Below, piece after piece: positions 8,153 to 16,631 of a stretch of 64,000 nucleotides of DNA; the first letter of the stretch is position 1; each line of letters opens with the position of its first letter. This stretch comes from DASSUW01 sp963803335. Lineage in GTDB: Bacteria; Actinomycetota; Thermoleophilia; Solirubrobacterales; Solirubrobacteraceae. Below the pieces are notes generated by a model. It did not search any database, was not told the origin of the DNA, and saw only the letters and a list, made by a program, of their open reading frames with translations. The stretch spans positions 1-64,000 of the forward strand of contig CAWDME010000011.1 of the NCBI GenBank assembly GCA_963803335.1. Reading direction: 5' to 3'. The position numbers were made by a program, and so were the translations under genes.

Positions 8153-8708
8153 CCTCGCCCACCTCCTCGCGCAGCCGGTCGAGCGCCCGCGACAGGCGCG
8201 ACTTGACGGTGCCGGGGCGCACGTCGAGCGCGGCCGCGGTCTCGGCCTCGGAGAGGTCGAGCAGGTAGCGGCAAGCGATCACCGTGCGATCGCGCTCGCT
8301 GAGCCGAGCCAGCGCCCCTAGCAGCGTCGCGCGACGCTCGCCCGCGAGGAGCGCCGCCTCCGGGGAGGGGGCCGCCTCCCCCGAGGGGCGCCCCTCGCCG
8401 GCGGCGCGCAGCACGAGCGCGCTGCGCCGGCCGGCCGAGCGGCGGCGGTTGCGGGCCTCGTTGGCGACGATCGCCAGCAGCCAGGGGCGCAGCGGCTCGC
8501 CCGAGCGGAACCGGCCCAGCGCGTTGTAGGCCTTCACGAACGCCTCCTGGGCCGCTTCCTCGGCGTCCGCGGCGTTGCCGCAGATGACGTACGCGATGCG
8601 GAAGGCGGTCTCCTCGTGGTCGCGGACGAGCGTCGCGTACGCGCTGCCGTCACCCTCGCGCGCGCGCTCGACCAGCTCATGCTCTGTCAGTGGTCGGCCC
8701 ACCACCAC
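8145..8708 (-). CDS. ECF-family RNA polymerase sigma factor
   Basis: A 187-residue sigma-70 family protein. Region 2 (about 20-90) shows YATLVRDHEETAFRIAY, DAEEAAQEAFVKAY and the WLLAIVANEARNRRR DNA-melting segment. A variable linker is followed by region 4 (about 125-180) with LSERDRTVIACRYLLDLSEAE and the helix-turn-helix GTVKSRLSRALDRLR. It is translated as a coupled pair with the membrane protein downstream, its likely regulator. Three GTG codons in a row (8708, 8705, 8702) could each be the start. It faces the P450 gene across a 21-base gap. Confidence 0.85.
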   Translation of the reverse strand: MVVGRPLTEHELVERAREGDGSAYATLVRDHEETAFRIAYVICGNAADAEEAAQEAFVKAYNALGRFRSGEPLRPWLLAIVANEARNRRRSAGRRSALVLRAAGEGRPSGEAAPSPEAALLAGERRATLLGALARLSERDRTVIACRYLLDLSEAETAAALDVRPGTVKSRLSRALDRLREEVGEDA

Positions 8709-8729
8709 TCGCTAGTACAGCGGTAGGGG

Positions 8730-10073
8730 ATGATGGGTTCCATGCCGCTGCCGCCGGGCCCCCGCGAGCCGGCCGCGATCCAGATGTCGGAATGGATCGT
8801 GCGGCCGACCGCGCTGCTGCGCCGCTGCCATGCGCGCTACGGCGAGCCCTTCACGCTGCGGATCGGCTGGTCGGACGCGCCGATGGTGCTCGTCTCCGAT
8901 CCTGTGGACATCAAGCGCATCTTCGCTGCCGGCCCCGGGGTGCTGCAGGGCGGTGCCAGCTCTTCGGTGCTCGAGCCGTTCGCCGGACCGCGCTCGATCC
9001 TGCTGCTCGACGGGTCCGAGCACCTGCGCCAGCGGCGGCTGATGCTGCCGCCGTTCCACGGCGAGGCGCTGGCGCGCTGGCGCGAGACGATCGCCGCGCT
9101 CGCGCACGCCGAGCTCGACACCTGGGAGACCGGCCGGCCCGTGCGGGCGCATACGCGGATGCAGACGCTCACGCTCGAGGTGATCCTGCGCGTGGTCTTC
9201 GGCACCGGCGACCCGGAGCTGCGCGACGCGATCCGCCGCACGCTCGACATGACGACGTCGATGCCGCGGCTAGTGGCGATGTCGCTCGTTCAGCGGCCGG
9301 TCGGCCCGTGGGCGACGTTCATGCGCGCGGTCAAGCGGCTCGACGGGCTGCTCTACGAGCGGATCGACGCCGACGTCGATGACGGCTCGGTGCTCGCGGT
9401 GCTGCGTTCGGCGCGCCATGAGGACGGCTCACCGCCGAGCCGCGAGGAGCTGCGCGACCAGCTCGTGACCCTGCTCGCCGCCGGGCACGAGACGACGGCC
9501 GGAGCGCTCGGCTGGGCGCTGGAGCGACTCGCCCGCCACCCGGACGTGCTCGCGCGCGCGAGCGACGAGCAGTACCTCGAAGCGGTGATCAAGGAGGTCC
9601 TGCGCGTGCGGCCGGTGCTCTCGATCGTCGGGCGCAAGACGCTCGAGCCGTTCGAGGTCGGCGGCTGGACGATCCCGCCCGGCATCCACGTGGTGCCGTG
9701 CATCTACCTCACGCACCGCCGCGCGGACCTGTGGGACGACCCGACCGCGTTCCGGCCCGAGCGCTTCCTCGACGGTGCGCCCGAGCCGTACGCGTTCATC
9801 CCGTTCGGCGGCGGCCGGCGCCGCTGCCTCGGCGCCGCATTCGCGACGCTCGAGATGCGCGAGGTGCTGCGCGCGGTCGCGACGCGGTTCACGCTCGCCC
9901 CGGAGCGGGAAGAGGGGGAACGGATGCGCCGGCGCTCGATCACGCTCACGCCCGCGCGAGGCGGGTACGTGGTCCCCGAGGCGCTAGCGTCTCCGCCGCG
10001 CCATGCCGATGTTCTGCCGCCACAACCGTCTGACCGCGAAGTGCCCGATCTGCAGCCGCGAGCTGCAGGCTGA
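8730..10073 (+). CDS. Cytochrome P450
   Basis: A 447-residue soluble haem monooxygenase with no N-terminal membrane anchor. The signatures are the I-helix oxygen-activation motif AGHETT, the K-helix ExxR in KEVLRVR, the PERF segment, and the haem-binding loop FGGGRRRCLG with the cysteine ligand near residue 366. It hydroxylates an unknown substrate and needs redox partners not encoded here. ATG 8730 and ATG 8742 are both possible; AGGGG lies before each. The C-terminal 23 codons overlap the next gene in another frame, which is long for a same-strand overlap. The neighbouring genes give no substrate clue. Confidence 0.9.
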   Translation: MMGSMPLPPGPREPAAIQMSEWIVRPTALLRRCHARYGEPFTLRIGWSDAPMVLVSDPVDIKRIFAAGPGVLQGGASSSVLEPFAGPRSILLLDGSEHLRQRRLMLPPFHGEALARWRETIAALAHAELDTWETGRPVRAHTRMQTLTLEVILRVVFGTGDPELRDAIRRTLDMTTSMPRLVAMSLVQRPVGPWATFMRAVKRLDGLLYERIDADVDDGSVLAVLRSARHEDGSPPSREELRDQLVTLLAAGHETTAGALGWALERLARHPDVLARASDEQYLEAVIKEVLRVRPVLSIVGRKTLEPFEVGGWTIPPGIHVVPCIYLTHRRADLWDDPTAFRPERFLDGAPEPYAFIPFGGGRRRCLGAAFATLEMREVLRAVATRFTLAPEREEGERMRRRSITLTPARGGYVVPEALASPPRHADVLPPQPSDREVPDLQPRAAG

Positions 10074-10878
10074 TCTGCCGAAGGCGCCGCCGCGGACGCG
10101 CACGCCGTCGCGGGCCGGCAGCTCGCGGTCGTCGTCGCCCGCCCGCGGCGTCGTCACGCGCAAGCTGGCGCGCGCTGCCGACGACGGCTATCGCAACCCG
10201 CTCGTGCCCGGCTTGCGCGCGACCGCCGACGCCGAGCGGCTGGCCGCCGCGCTGGCCGCCGCCACCGCGCGGCTCGAGCCGCCCGGGCCGTATCCGGAGC
10301 TGGCCGCCGAGCCGGACCTCGAGGAGGCGACCTGGCTGGCCTTCCTGCTCGCGCTGGCCGGCGAGGAGCAGCTTCAGACCGTCATTCTCGAGACGCGCCC
10401 CTCATGGCACGCGGCGGAGATGCCGGACCTCCCCGGCGAGCGCGGGCGGACCGTCACGGCCTACCGCGCCTGGGCGGAGCGCGCCGGGTCGCAGGCCGCC
10501 GCCTTGCAGGGCGACGCCGCGTGGACGCCGGGGCGCCGCTTCGCCCGCGTGTTCGAACGGCTCGCGCTGCCTGGCTTCGTCCGCGCCGCCCGCTTCGACC
10601 TGCTGAGCGCACTCGGCGCGGCGGGTCGCTACGACCTCGAGGCCGACCAGCTCCACTTCGGCGGCGGGCAGGACGCCACGACCGACGCGGCGAAGCGAGC
10701 ACTCGTGTCCGGCGACACGCTGCTCCTCGAGCGCCGCGCGCGCGACCTGGCCGACGCCTGCGGGGTGCCGCTCGCCGCGCTCGACCGCGGGCTGGCGGTG
10801 TGGGGGACACCCGGCGTGCACGTCGACCTCGCGGCCGAGACGCCGGCGTCCATCCGCGCGGGGTTGTCGCTGCGGTGA
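10003..10878 (+). CDS. Zinc-ribbon protein of unknown function
   Basis: A 291-residue protein beginning MPMFCRHNRLTAKCPIC, a CxH...CxxC-type metal knuckle, followed by a basic Ser/Pro-rich linker (30-55) and a helical domain (70-290). The C-terminal region (FVRAARFDLLSALGAAG and a following basic/acidic helix) is weakly reminiscent of helix-hairpin-helix DNA-glycosylase relatives, such as those linked to hypermodified thymine. I hold this as a guess only. The start lies inside the end of the P450 frame (71-base overlap), and the GTG of the downstream membrane protein overlaps its stop. ATG 10009 is an alternative start. Confidence 0.6.
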   Translation: MPMFCRHNRLTAKCPICSRELQADLPKAPPRTRTPSRAGSSRSSSPARGVVTRKLARAADDGYRNPLVPGLRATADAERLAAALAAATARLEPPGPYPELAAEPDLEEATWLAFLLALAGEEQLQTVILETRPSWHAAEMPDLPGERGRTVTAYRAWAERAGSQAAALQGDAAWTPGRRFARVFERLALPGFVRAARFDLLSALGAAGRYDLEADQLHFGGGQDATTDAAKRALVSGDTLLLERRARDLADACGVPLAALDRGLAVWGTPGVHVDLAAETPASIRAGLSLR

Positions 10879-12290
10879 GCGCGCAGGCCGTCTCCGAGCG
10901 GCCGCGCCCGGCGAGCGCATCGGCGCCCACGCGCCGGGCACGGGACCTGTGGCCCGGGCCGACGACGCTGCTGGTGCTCGGCTGCCTAGCGGTCGGCGCG
11001 GCCTCGCTGCTCACGGTGTCGGCGCCGACCTACGACCCGTGGTCCTGGATCATCTGGGGCCGCGAGATCCTGCACGGCGACCTCGTCACGCTCGAGGGGC
11101 CGTCGTGGAAGCCACTGCCGGTGCTGTTCTCGACGCCGTTCGCGCTGTTCGGCGACGACGCGGCGCCGGCGCTGTGGCTGGTCGTCGCGCGCGCGGGCGG
11201 CGTGCTGGCGTTCGCGATGGCCTACCGGCTCGGCGCGCGGCTGGCCGGCCAGTGGGCGGGCGCGATCGCCGCCGTCTCGCTCGTGCTCGCCGACGAGTTC
11301 ATCCGCAACTTCGCGCGCGGGAACTCCGAGGGGCTGCTGGTCGCGCTGGTGCTGTGGGCCGTCGAGCGCCACCTCGACGGCCGGCGATCGCAGGCGTTCA
11401 TCCTGGGCTTCGGCGCCGCGCTGCTGCGGCCTGAGCTGTGGCCGTTCTGGGGGCTGTACGGGCTGTGGCTCATCTACCAGGCGTGGCGCGGCGGACCGCC
11501 GTGGCGGGAGATCGCGCTCGTCGGCGGGCTTGGCGTGCTGTGCGTGGTGCTGTGGTTCGTGCCCGAGTACCTCGGCTCGGGCGACTGGCTACGGGCCGCC
11601 GAGCGCGCCCGCGACCCCAACCCCGACTCGGCCGCGTTTGCCGACTCGCCGTTCGTGGAGGTGTTCCGCCGCTCGGCGGCGGTGCTGTCGCTGCCGGTCT
11701 ACCTCGGCGGAGTGATCGCGGTGGCGATCGCCTTCTTCCGGCGCGACCGCGTGCAGCTCGCGCTCGCCGCGATGGCGACGATTCTGATGGTCGCGGTGGC
11801 GGCGATGACTCAGGGCGGCTTCGCCGGCAACCTGCGCTACGTCGCGCTGCCGGCCGCGATCGTCTGCGTGCTCGCGGGTGCGGGATGGGTGGAGGTGGTG
11901 CGCGGCGCTCGCCGCTGGGGTGTGGTCGTCGCCGTGCTGCTGGCCGCCGCCGCGGTGCCGTTCGTCGCCGCCGACTGGCAGAAGCTCCGCGAGGACCGAG
12001 CGCTCACCGTGGCCGAGTCCGACTTCTATGGCCCGAACCTCAAGGCCGTGATCGCCAAGGCCGGCGGCGAGGACGCGGTCAAGTCGTGTGGTGGCGTGTT
12101 CAGCGGGCCCTTCCAGGTGCCGTCGGTGGCGTGGCGGCTGCACCTGCACGCCAACCAGGTGGAGATCTTCGCGTTCGGGCCGGGCACGGCGCTGTCGATG
12201 GGCGCCACGCACCTGTCGGTCGATCCCCGCTATCCGGAGATCACCAAGACCCGGCACTGGATCGTGGGGAGCACGTGTGGTCGCGGGTAA
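10875..12290 (+). CDS. Polytopic membrane glycosyltransferase-like protein
   Basis: A 471-residue integral membrane protein with about ten transmembrane helices and a soluble C-terminal tail. The early loop YDPWSWIIWGREI after the first helix, with acidic and aromatic residues on the outer face, resembles GT-C type lipid-phosphate-sugar transferases (GT39/GT83/GT87 relatives). It probably attaches or processes sugars from a polyprenyl donor at the outer face of the membrane. The GTG start overlaps the previous stop, and another GT-C-like gene follows after ten bases, which suggests a paired function in envelope glycan assembly. Confidence 0.6.
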   Translation: MSAQAVSERPRPASASAPTRRARDLWPGPTTLLVLGCLAVGAASLLTVSAPTYDPWSWIIWGREILHGDLVTLEGPSWKPLPVLFSTPFALFGDDAAPALWLVVARAGGVLAFAMAYRLGARLAGQWAGAIAAVSLVLADEFIRNFARGNSEGLLVALVLWAVERHLDGRRSQAFILGFGAALLRPELWPFWGLYGLWLIYQAWRGGPPWREIALVGGLGVLCVVLWFVPEYLGSGDWLRAAERARDPNPDSAAFADSPFVEVFRRSAAVLSLPVYLGGVIAVAIAFFRRDRVQLALAAMATILMVAVAAMTQGGFAGNLRYVALPAAIVCVLAGAGWVEVVRGARRWGVVVAVLLAAAAVPFVAADWQKLREDRALTVAESDFYGPNLKAVIAKAGGEDAVKSCGGVFSGPFQVPSVAWRLHLHANQVEIFAFGPGTALSMGATHLSVDPRYPEITKTRHWIVGSTCGRG

Positions 12291-12293
12291 CCT
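12288..12293 (+). promoter_or_regulatory. Putative leaderless -10 box (TAACCT)
   Basis: TAACCT overlaps the TAA stop of the upstream gene and sits seven bases before ATG 12301. The following bases CTCAACCGC closely resemble those before the first gene of the window (CTCAACCCGC). Confidence 0.4.
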
Positions 12294-12300
12294 CAACCGC

Positions 12301-13869
12301 ATGACCACCTACGCCTCGCGTTCGGCGTGGGATCTGCGATCGGTCACTCGAGCGCGGCTCGCGATCCCGGCCGGGCTCGCCGCGCTGATGCTGCTGTCGC
12401 TCGGGCTGCGCACGAGCGAGCTGGGCATCGGCTTCTGGATCGACGAGGGACTGTCGGTGGGCATCTCGGACCGGCCGCTCGGCGACATCCCGCACGCCCT
12501 CCGGCTTGACGGGTCGCCGCCGCTGTACTACCTGCTGCTGCACTTCTGGATGAACGTGTTCGGGACCTCGGAGGAGGCGGTCCGCGCGTTCTCGCTCGTG
12601 TGTGCGCTGCTGGCCGTGCCGGTTGCGTTCTGGGGGGCGGGGATGCTGTTCGGGCTCCGCGCCGGCTGGATGGCGGCGGTGCTGGCGGCGACCAACCCGT
12701 TCCTCACGCGGTTCGCGCAGGAAGGGCGCATGTACGCGCTCCTCGCGCTGCTGGCGATGATCGCGTGCGCGGCGTTCGGGCGGTCGTTCACCGGCGAGGA
12801 GCCGGCACGGGCTCGGCGGCCGTGGGCGATCGCGCTGGCGGTGACGCTCGCATTGATGCTCTACACGCACAACTGGGCGCTGTTCTTCGCGACCGCCTGC
12901 GGCGTGGTGTGGCTGTTTTTGCTCTTCCGCGCGCGCGGCGCGCGGCGCCGCGACCTGCTCGTCACCGGTCTGGTCGCGTTCGGCGGGGCGCTCGTGCTGT
13001 ACCTGCCCTGGGTCCCGACGACGCTCTACCAGGCCGCCCACACGGGAGCGCCGTGGTCCGAGGCCCCGACCTTCCTGGCACTCCTCGCGTCGCCCGGGCA
13101 GATGCTCGGCCCGTTCGTGCAGGTGGCCCTGGTGCTGATCGCAGGTGCCGGGCTGGCGCGGCTGTGGGGCGGCGGGCTGGCACCCGCGGCCCGCGCTGCG
13201 GCGTGCCTGCTGGCGATCGGCGTGCTGACCGTCGTGCTCGCCTGGATCTCGTCGCAGTTCTCACCCGCGTGGGCCAACCGCTACCTGGCGGTCGGGGTGT
13301 CGCCGCTGCTGCTCGTGGGGGCCGCTGGGCTGGCGAATGCCGGCCGGCTCGGCCTCGTCGGCCTGATCGTCGCCGCCGCGCTGGCCGCCGGCGACACGGC
13401 TCCGGACGACAAGAGCAACGTGCGCGACGTCGCCGAGGCGATCAGCCCAAGCCTGCGCGCCGGCGACGTCGTCGTCTCGACTCAGCCCGAGCAGGTGTCG
13501 GTGCTCCGCTACTACCTCCCCAAGGGCGTGAAGTTCGCCACTCTGACCGGCCCGGTGCAGGACACGGGCGTGACCGACTGGCGCGACGGCACCAAGCGGC
13601 TCGGCGCGACGAGCGCGGCGCGCGACCTCAAGCCGGTGCTCGACGCGATGAAGCCCGGCCAGCGGCTCGCGCTCGTGCAGCCGATCATCTTCGACGTGCG
13701 CCGCTGGCAGGCGCCGTGGACCGAGCTCGTCCGCCTGCGCTCGGCCGAGTGGACGCAGTACCTCAGCAACGACAGCCGCTTCGCGGTCGCCGCCCAGGAG
13801 CCGGAGCTGCCGATCGACCGGCGCCCGAATCCGGTCCAGGCCACTGTTGTCGTGAAGACTCGTGGCTAG
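12301..13869 (+). CDS. GT39-like membrane glycosyltransferase
   Basis: A 522-residue protein with about 11 transmembrane helices. After the first helix comes FWIDEGLSVGISDRP, where the DE pair matches the metal/catalytic acidic motif of dolichyl-phosphate-mannose protein mannosyltransferase and ArnT-like GT-C enzymes. The next loop DGSPPLYYLLLHFW also matches that family. A 120-residue soluble domain ends the protein. It probably transfers a sugar from a polyprenyl-phosphate donor on the extracytoplasmic face. ATG 12301 is chosen because a TANNNT box lies seven bases upstream and no Shine-Dalgarno supports an earlier start. Confidence 0.7.
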   Translation: MTTYASRSAWDLRSVTRARLAIPAGLAALMLLSLGLRTSELGIGFWIDEGLSVGISDRPLGDIPHALRLDGSPPLYYLLLHFWMNVFGTSEEAVRAFSLVCALLAVPVAFWGAGMLFGLRAGWMAAVLAATNPFLTRFAQEGRMYALLALLAMIACAAFGRSFTGEEPARARRPWAIALAVTLALMLYTHNWALFFATACGVVWLFLLFRARGARRRDLLVTGLVAFGGALVLYLPWVPTTLYQAAHTGAPWSEAPTFLALLASPGQMLGPFVQVALVLIAGAGLARLWGGGLAPAARAAACLLAIGVLTVVLAWISSQFSPAWANRYLAVGVSPLLLVGAAGLANAGRLGLVGLIVAAALAAGDTAPDDKSNVRDVAEAISPSLRAGDVVVSTQPEQVSVLRYYLPKGVKFATLTGPVQDTGVTDWRDGTKRLGATSAARDLKPVLDAMKPGQRLALVQPIIFDVRRWQAPWTELVRLRSAEWTQYLSNDSRFAVAAQEPELPIDRRPNPVQATVVVKTRG

Positions 13870-13890
13870 TGCGGATTTCCGCACTAGATT
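13866..13890 (+). promoter_or_regulatory. Perfect inverted repeat overlapping a -10 box
   Basis: CTAGTGCGG (13866-13874), four bases ATTT, then the exact reverse complement (13879-13887). The upstream gene's TAG stop lies in the left arm. A TAGATT box (13885-13890) six bases before ATG 13897 overlaps the right arm. It could be a short terminator for the upstream gene or an operator for the downstream one; the overlap with the -10 favours a regulatory site. Confidence 0.5.
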
Positions 13891-13896
13891 GGCGGG

Positions 13897-14280
13897 ATGA
13901 GAAGAGCTTTTGTCCTCGCGGTCGCACTGCTGCTCGTCGCCGCCGGTACCGCCGCCGCCGCGCAGAAGGTGTACTTCGAGGCTCCATTCGGGGGCGCCGT
14001 CTACAAGCCGAAGCGCATCGAGTTCCACGACGCCACGCTGTCGCACATCCACTGGCGCCACTACAACAGCAAGCGTGCGCGGGGCAGCGCCCGCGCCCGC
14101 GTGAACACCTGCGTCCCGTTCTGCGCGGCCGGCAAGATCGTCCACGGCACGGCGAACCTGAAGCTCTTCAAGCGCCACACCGAGGGCAGCCGGCGGTTCT
14201 ACGGCTGCCTCGTCGGCAAGATCCACGCCGACGACGGCAAGACGTACCCCGTCGAGTGGCCGCCCGCCTGTAATCACTAG
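13897..14280 (+). CDS. Small secreted protein of unknown function
   Basis: A 127-residue protein with a clear signal peptide (MRRAFVLAVALLLVAAGTAAAA, cleavage near 22). The mature part is basic, His- and Lys-rich, with four cysteines (CVPFC, GCL, PAC) that could pair outside the cell. It shows a general resemblance to the secreted protein at 28787-29284: signal peptide, basic mature part, cysteine pair and similar size. No domain is recognised. It is likely transcribed alone from the TAGATT box at 13885. Confidence 0.6.
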   Translation: MRRAFVLAVALLLVAAGTAAAAQKVYFEAPFGGAVYKPKRIEFHDATLSHIHWRHYNSKRARGSARARVNTCVPFCAAGKIVHGTANLKLFKRHTEGSRRFYGCLVGKIHADDGKTYPVEWPPACNH

Positions 14281-14323
14281 CGGTTTCGAATCCCGCGCCG
14301 CCCTCCCCAGCCGAAGTTCGGCC

Positions 14324-15841
14324 TCAACCCGCCATGACGTGGTGCCGCGGTGCGCTCTCGGGCGTCGCCGCGGCGAGCGTGAGCACGAAGCGCGCCCCCG
14401 GGGGCTCGCCGTCGGCGAGAGCGAGCTCGCCGCCCATGCGTTGCGCCAGCTCGCGGCCGATCGCCAGCCCGAGGCCGAAGCCGCTCTCCGGCCCGGCGGC
14501 GCGGCCGCGGTGGAAGCGCTCGAAGATGTGCTCGCGCTCCTCGGCGGGAATGCCCGGCCCGTGGTCGGCGACCTGGATGCCGACGTGGCCGCCCTCGTGA
14601 GTCGTGCTCAGCGTCACGGCCTGGCCCGGCGGCCCGTAGCGCAGCGCGTTGTCGAGCAGGATCCGGACGACGCGGGCGACGGCGTCGGGGTCGCCGCGGC
14701 CCCAGCAGCCGTCCGCGGGCGGCACGACGTCGATCTCCACCTCGAGCTCGCGCGCGCGCAGGTGGAATTCGGCAGCCACAGCGCGCGCCAGCTCGCCGAG
14801 CTCGACGGGCTCGGAGCGCAGCTGCACTGCCGCGTCGAGCCGGCTCAAATCCAGGAGCTCGCCCGCCAGCGCCGACAGGCGGCGCAGCTCGCGGCGCGCG
14901 TTGGTCACCTGCAGCTGCGCGTCCTCGATGTCGACGCGGCCGTCGCGCAGGTCCTCCTCGAGCAGCTCCATCGTGCCCTGGAGCATCGTTAGCGGCGTGC
15001 GCAGCTCGTGCGAGGCGGTGGAGACGAACGAGCGGCGGGCCGCCTCCTGGCGGCGCAGCTCCTCCTGCATGCGCGCCAGCGCGCGGGCGAGGTCGCCCAC
15101 CTCGTCGCGGCCGGCGTCACGCGGGGCGGGCGCGTCCGGGCCCTCTGCGCTGATCCGCAGCGCCACCGCGCGCAGGCGCCCGAGCCGGCGCAGCAGCGTG
15201 GTCGACAGCGTGATGCCGAGAGCGATCGCCACCAGCAGGCCGACGGCGGCGGCGGCGAGCAGCGCGTTGCGGACCTGCCGGACCGCGGCCGTCACCTCGG
15301 TCAGCCGCCGCTGCGCCACGAGCACGCCCTGCGGCTTGCCCGGCGAGGTGAGCAGCCGCACCGCGACGGTGACCTGATCGCCGTTGACGTGGACGACCGT
15401 GGTGTCCTGCCGGTCGGCCTGGAGCGCCGCGCGCACCGCGTCGGGCGACGACGGCGCGAAGTCCGAGTCGTAGAAGAAGTCGGGCAACTCGGCGCCGTCG
15501 GCGTCGTCGGCGTCGACGAGCACGCGGGCGTCGATGCGCTGGCGCAGGTCGAGCGCCGCGTCGCCTATCCGCTTCCGTCGCTCGCTCACCTCCGGTCGCG
15601 TGTCGAGGGCGCTCGTCGTCCCGTCCGGAGGCGGCTTGATGGCGTTGCCGAGCGCGTTGGTGAACGGGCTGCGCGCGTTCAGGACCGCGTCACGCAGGTT
15701 CTCCACGCTCTGGTCGCGCAGCTTCGACTGCAGCGGTCCGTAGAGGACCGCGGCGGCCACGACGAGCGTGATCGCGCTCGTTCCGACGAAGGCCGCCAGC
15801 AGCCGGCCGCGCAGGCCGCGGGGGACGAGCCGGGCGATCAT
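14324..15841 (-). CDS. Two-component sensor histidine kinase
   Basis: A 505-residue membrane kinase. TM1 spans about 14-33, an extracytoplasmic sensor domain 34-190, TM2 about 192-214, then HAMP (215-265). HisKA has STASHELRTPLTML with the phospho-accepting His near 280. The HATPase_c domain shows the N box DNALRYGP, G1 VADHGPGIP, F box and G2 GFGLGLAIG. It phosphorylates the response regulator encoded immediately upstream, with a four-base ATGA overlap. The sensed signal is unknown. An HspR-, phosphate- or envelope-specific role cannot be told from sequence. Confidence 0.9.
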   Translation of the reverse strand: MIARLVPRGLRGRLLAAFVGTSAITLVVAAAVLYGPLQSKLRDQSVENLRDAVLNARSPFTNALGNAIKPPPDGTTSALDTRPEVSERRKRIGDAALDLRQRIDARVLVDADDADGAELPDFFYDSDFAPSSPDAVRAALQADRQDTTVVHVNGDQVTVAVRLLTSPGKPQGVLVAQRRLTEVTAAVRQVRNALLAAAAVGLLVAIALGITLSTTLLRRLGRLRAVALRISAEGPDAPAPRDAGRDEVGDLARALARMQEELRRQEAARRSFVSTASHELRTPLTMLQGTMELLEEDLRDGRVDIEDAQLQVTNARRELRRLSALAGELLDLSRLDAAVQLRSEPVELGELARAVAAEFHLRARELEVEIDVVPPADGCWGRGDPDAVARVVRILLDNALRYGPPGQAVTLSTTHEGGHVGIQVADHGPGIPAEEREHIFERFHRGRAAGPESGFGLGLAIGRELAQRMGGELALADGEPPGARFVLTLAAATPESAPRHHVMAG

Positions 15842-16536
15842 GGCTCGCGGAAGCGGTAGCCCCGCCCCGGCACGGTGAGGATCAGGGCCGGATCCTCCGG
15901 CCGGGCCTCCAGCTTCTCGCGCAGGTGGCGGATGTGGACGTCGATCGCGCGCGGGTCGCGGTACGCGCTGTCGCCCCAGATCGAGCGCAGCAGCTCCTGG
16001 CGGTTGAAGGCGTGGCCGGGCCGGCTCATCAGCCTCGTCAGCAACTCGTACTCGCTGAACGTGAGCTTGACCGGCTTGCCTTCGACCGCCACGCGCCGCT
16101 CGTCCTGGTCGAGCGTCACCGGGCCGACGCGCAGCGTGCCCTCGACCACGCGGCCCTGCGCGCGGCGCAGCACGGCGCGGATGCGGCTGCGCAGCTCGGC
16201 CAGGCCGAACGGCTTGGTCACGTAGTCGTCAGCCCCCGCCTCGAGGCCCTGGACCGCGTCCGCCTCGCTGTCGAGCGCGGTGAGCATGATGATCGGGACC
16301 ACGTCGCGCCGCCCGCGCAGCATCCGCGCCACGTCGTGCCCGGTCGGCCCCGCGCCGAGCGCGACGTCGAGCAGCACGACGTCGTACGGGCGGTCCGCGG
16401 CGGCGTCCAGCGCCGCCTGCCCGTCGGCCACGGCGGTCACGCGGTGGCCTTCGCGCTCGAACGATCGGGTAAGCATCTCGCGTAGGGGCCGATCGTCGTC
16501 GACGAGCAGGATGTCGAGCCTGGACGCGGTCTGCAC
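15838..16536 (-). CDS. OmpR-family response regulator
   Basis: A 232-residue regulator with a receiver domain (1-120: acidic pair DDD near 14, phospho-Asp in VVLLDVALG near 57, T in MLTAL, K in VTKPFG) and a winged-helix DNA-binding domain (135-232, ending FNRQELLRSIWG...VDVHIRHLREKLE...VPGRGYRF). It partners the kinase downstream. The GTG start is preceded at seven bases by TAGCCT (16549-16544), which fits a leaderless transcript. It is divergent from the flavoprotein gene 16632-18152, which may be a target. Confidence 0.92.
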   Translation of the reverse strand: MQTASRLDILLVDDDRPLREMLTRSFEREGHRVTAVADGQAALDAAADRPYDVVLLDVALGAGPTGHDVARMLRGRRDVVPIIMLTALDSEADAVQGLEAGADDYVTKPFGLAELRSRIRAVLRRAQGRVVEGTLRVGPVTLDQDERRVAVEGKPVKLTFSEYELLTRLMSRPGHAFNRQELLRSIWGDSAYRDPRAIDVHIRHLREKLEARPEDPALILTVPGRGYRFREP

Positions 16537-16543
16537 GCTGGAG

Positions 16544-16589
16544 AGGCTAGTGACTATCGGCTCGATTAAGGCCTGTTAGGACCCCTTAA
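16544..16589. promoter_or_regulatory. Divergent promoter region with TTAAGG/CCTTAA repeat
   Basis: Between the response regulator and the flavoprotein gene lie a TAGCCT box for the minus strand (16549-16544) and an inverted repeat TTAAGG (16566-16571), twelve bases, CCTTAA (16584-16589). TTAGGA between the arms adds a third related half-site. This is a candidate binding site for the OmpR-type regulator encoded alongside. Confidence 0.4.
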
Positions 16590-16631
16590 CGGCGAGGCTG
16601 ATTCCGAGGGGGCGGGGGCAAGGATGGAGCC

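Noticed and set aside
14276..14320. tRNA-like 3' end (CGGTTTCGAATCCCGCG with a following CCA)
   Set aside because: The T-arm-like sequence has one mismatch, CCA is out of register by two bases and no acceptor 5' strand or anticodon arm is found upstream, which is coding. At most an attachment-site relic; I cannot support a tRNA.
14324..16536. Plus-strand frames opposite the two-component genes
   Set aside because: No domains; the minus strand carries complete kinase and regulator signatures.
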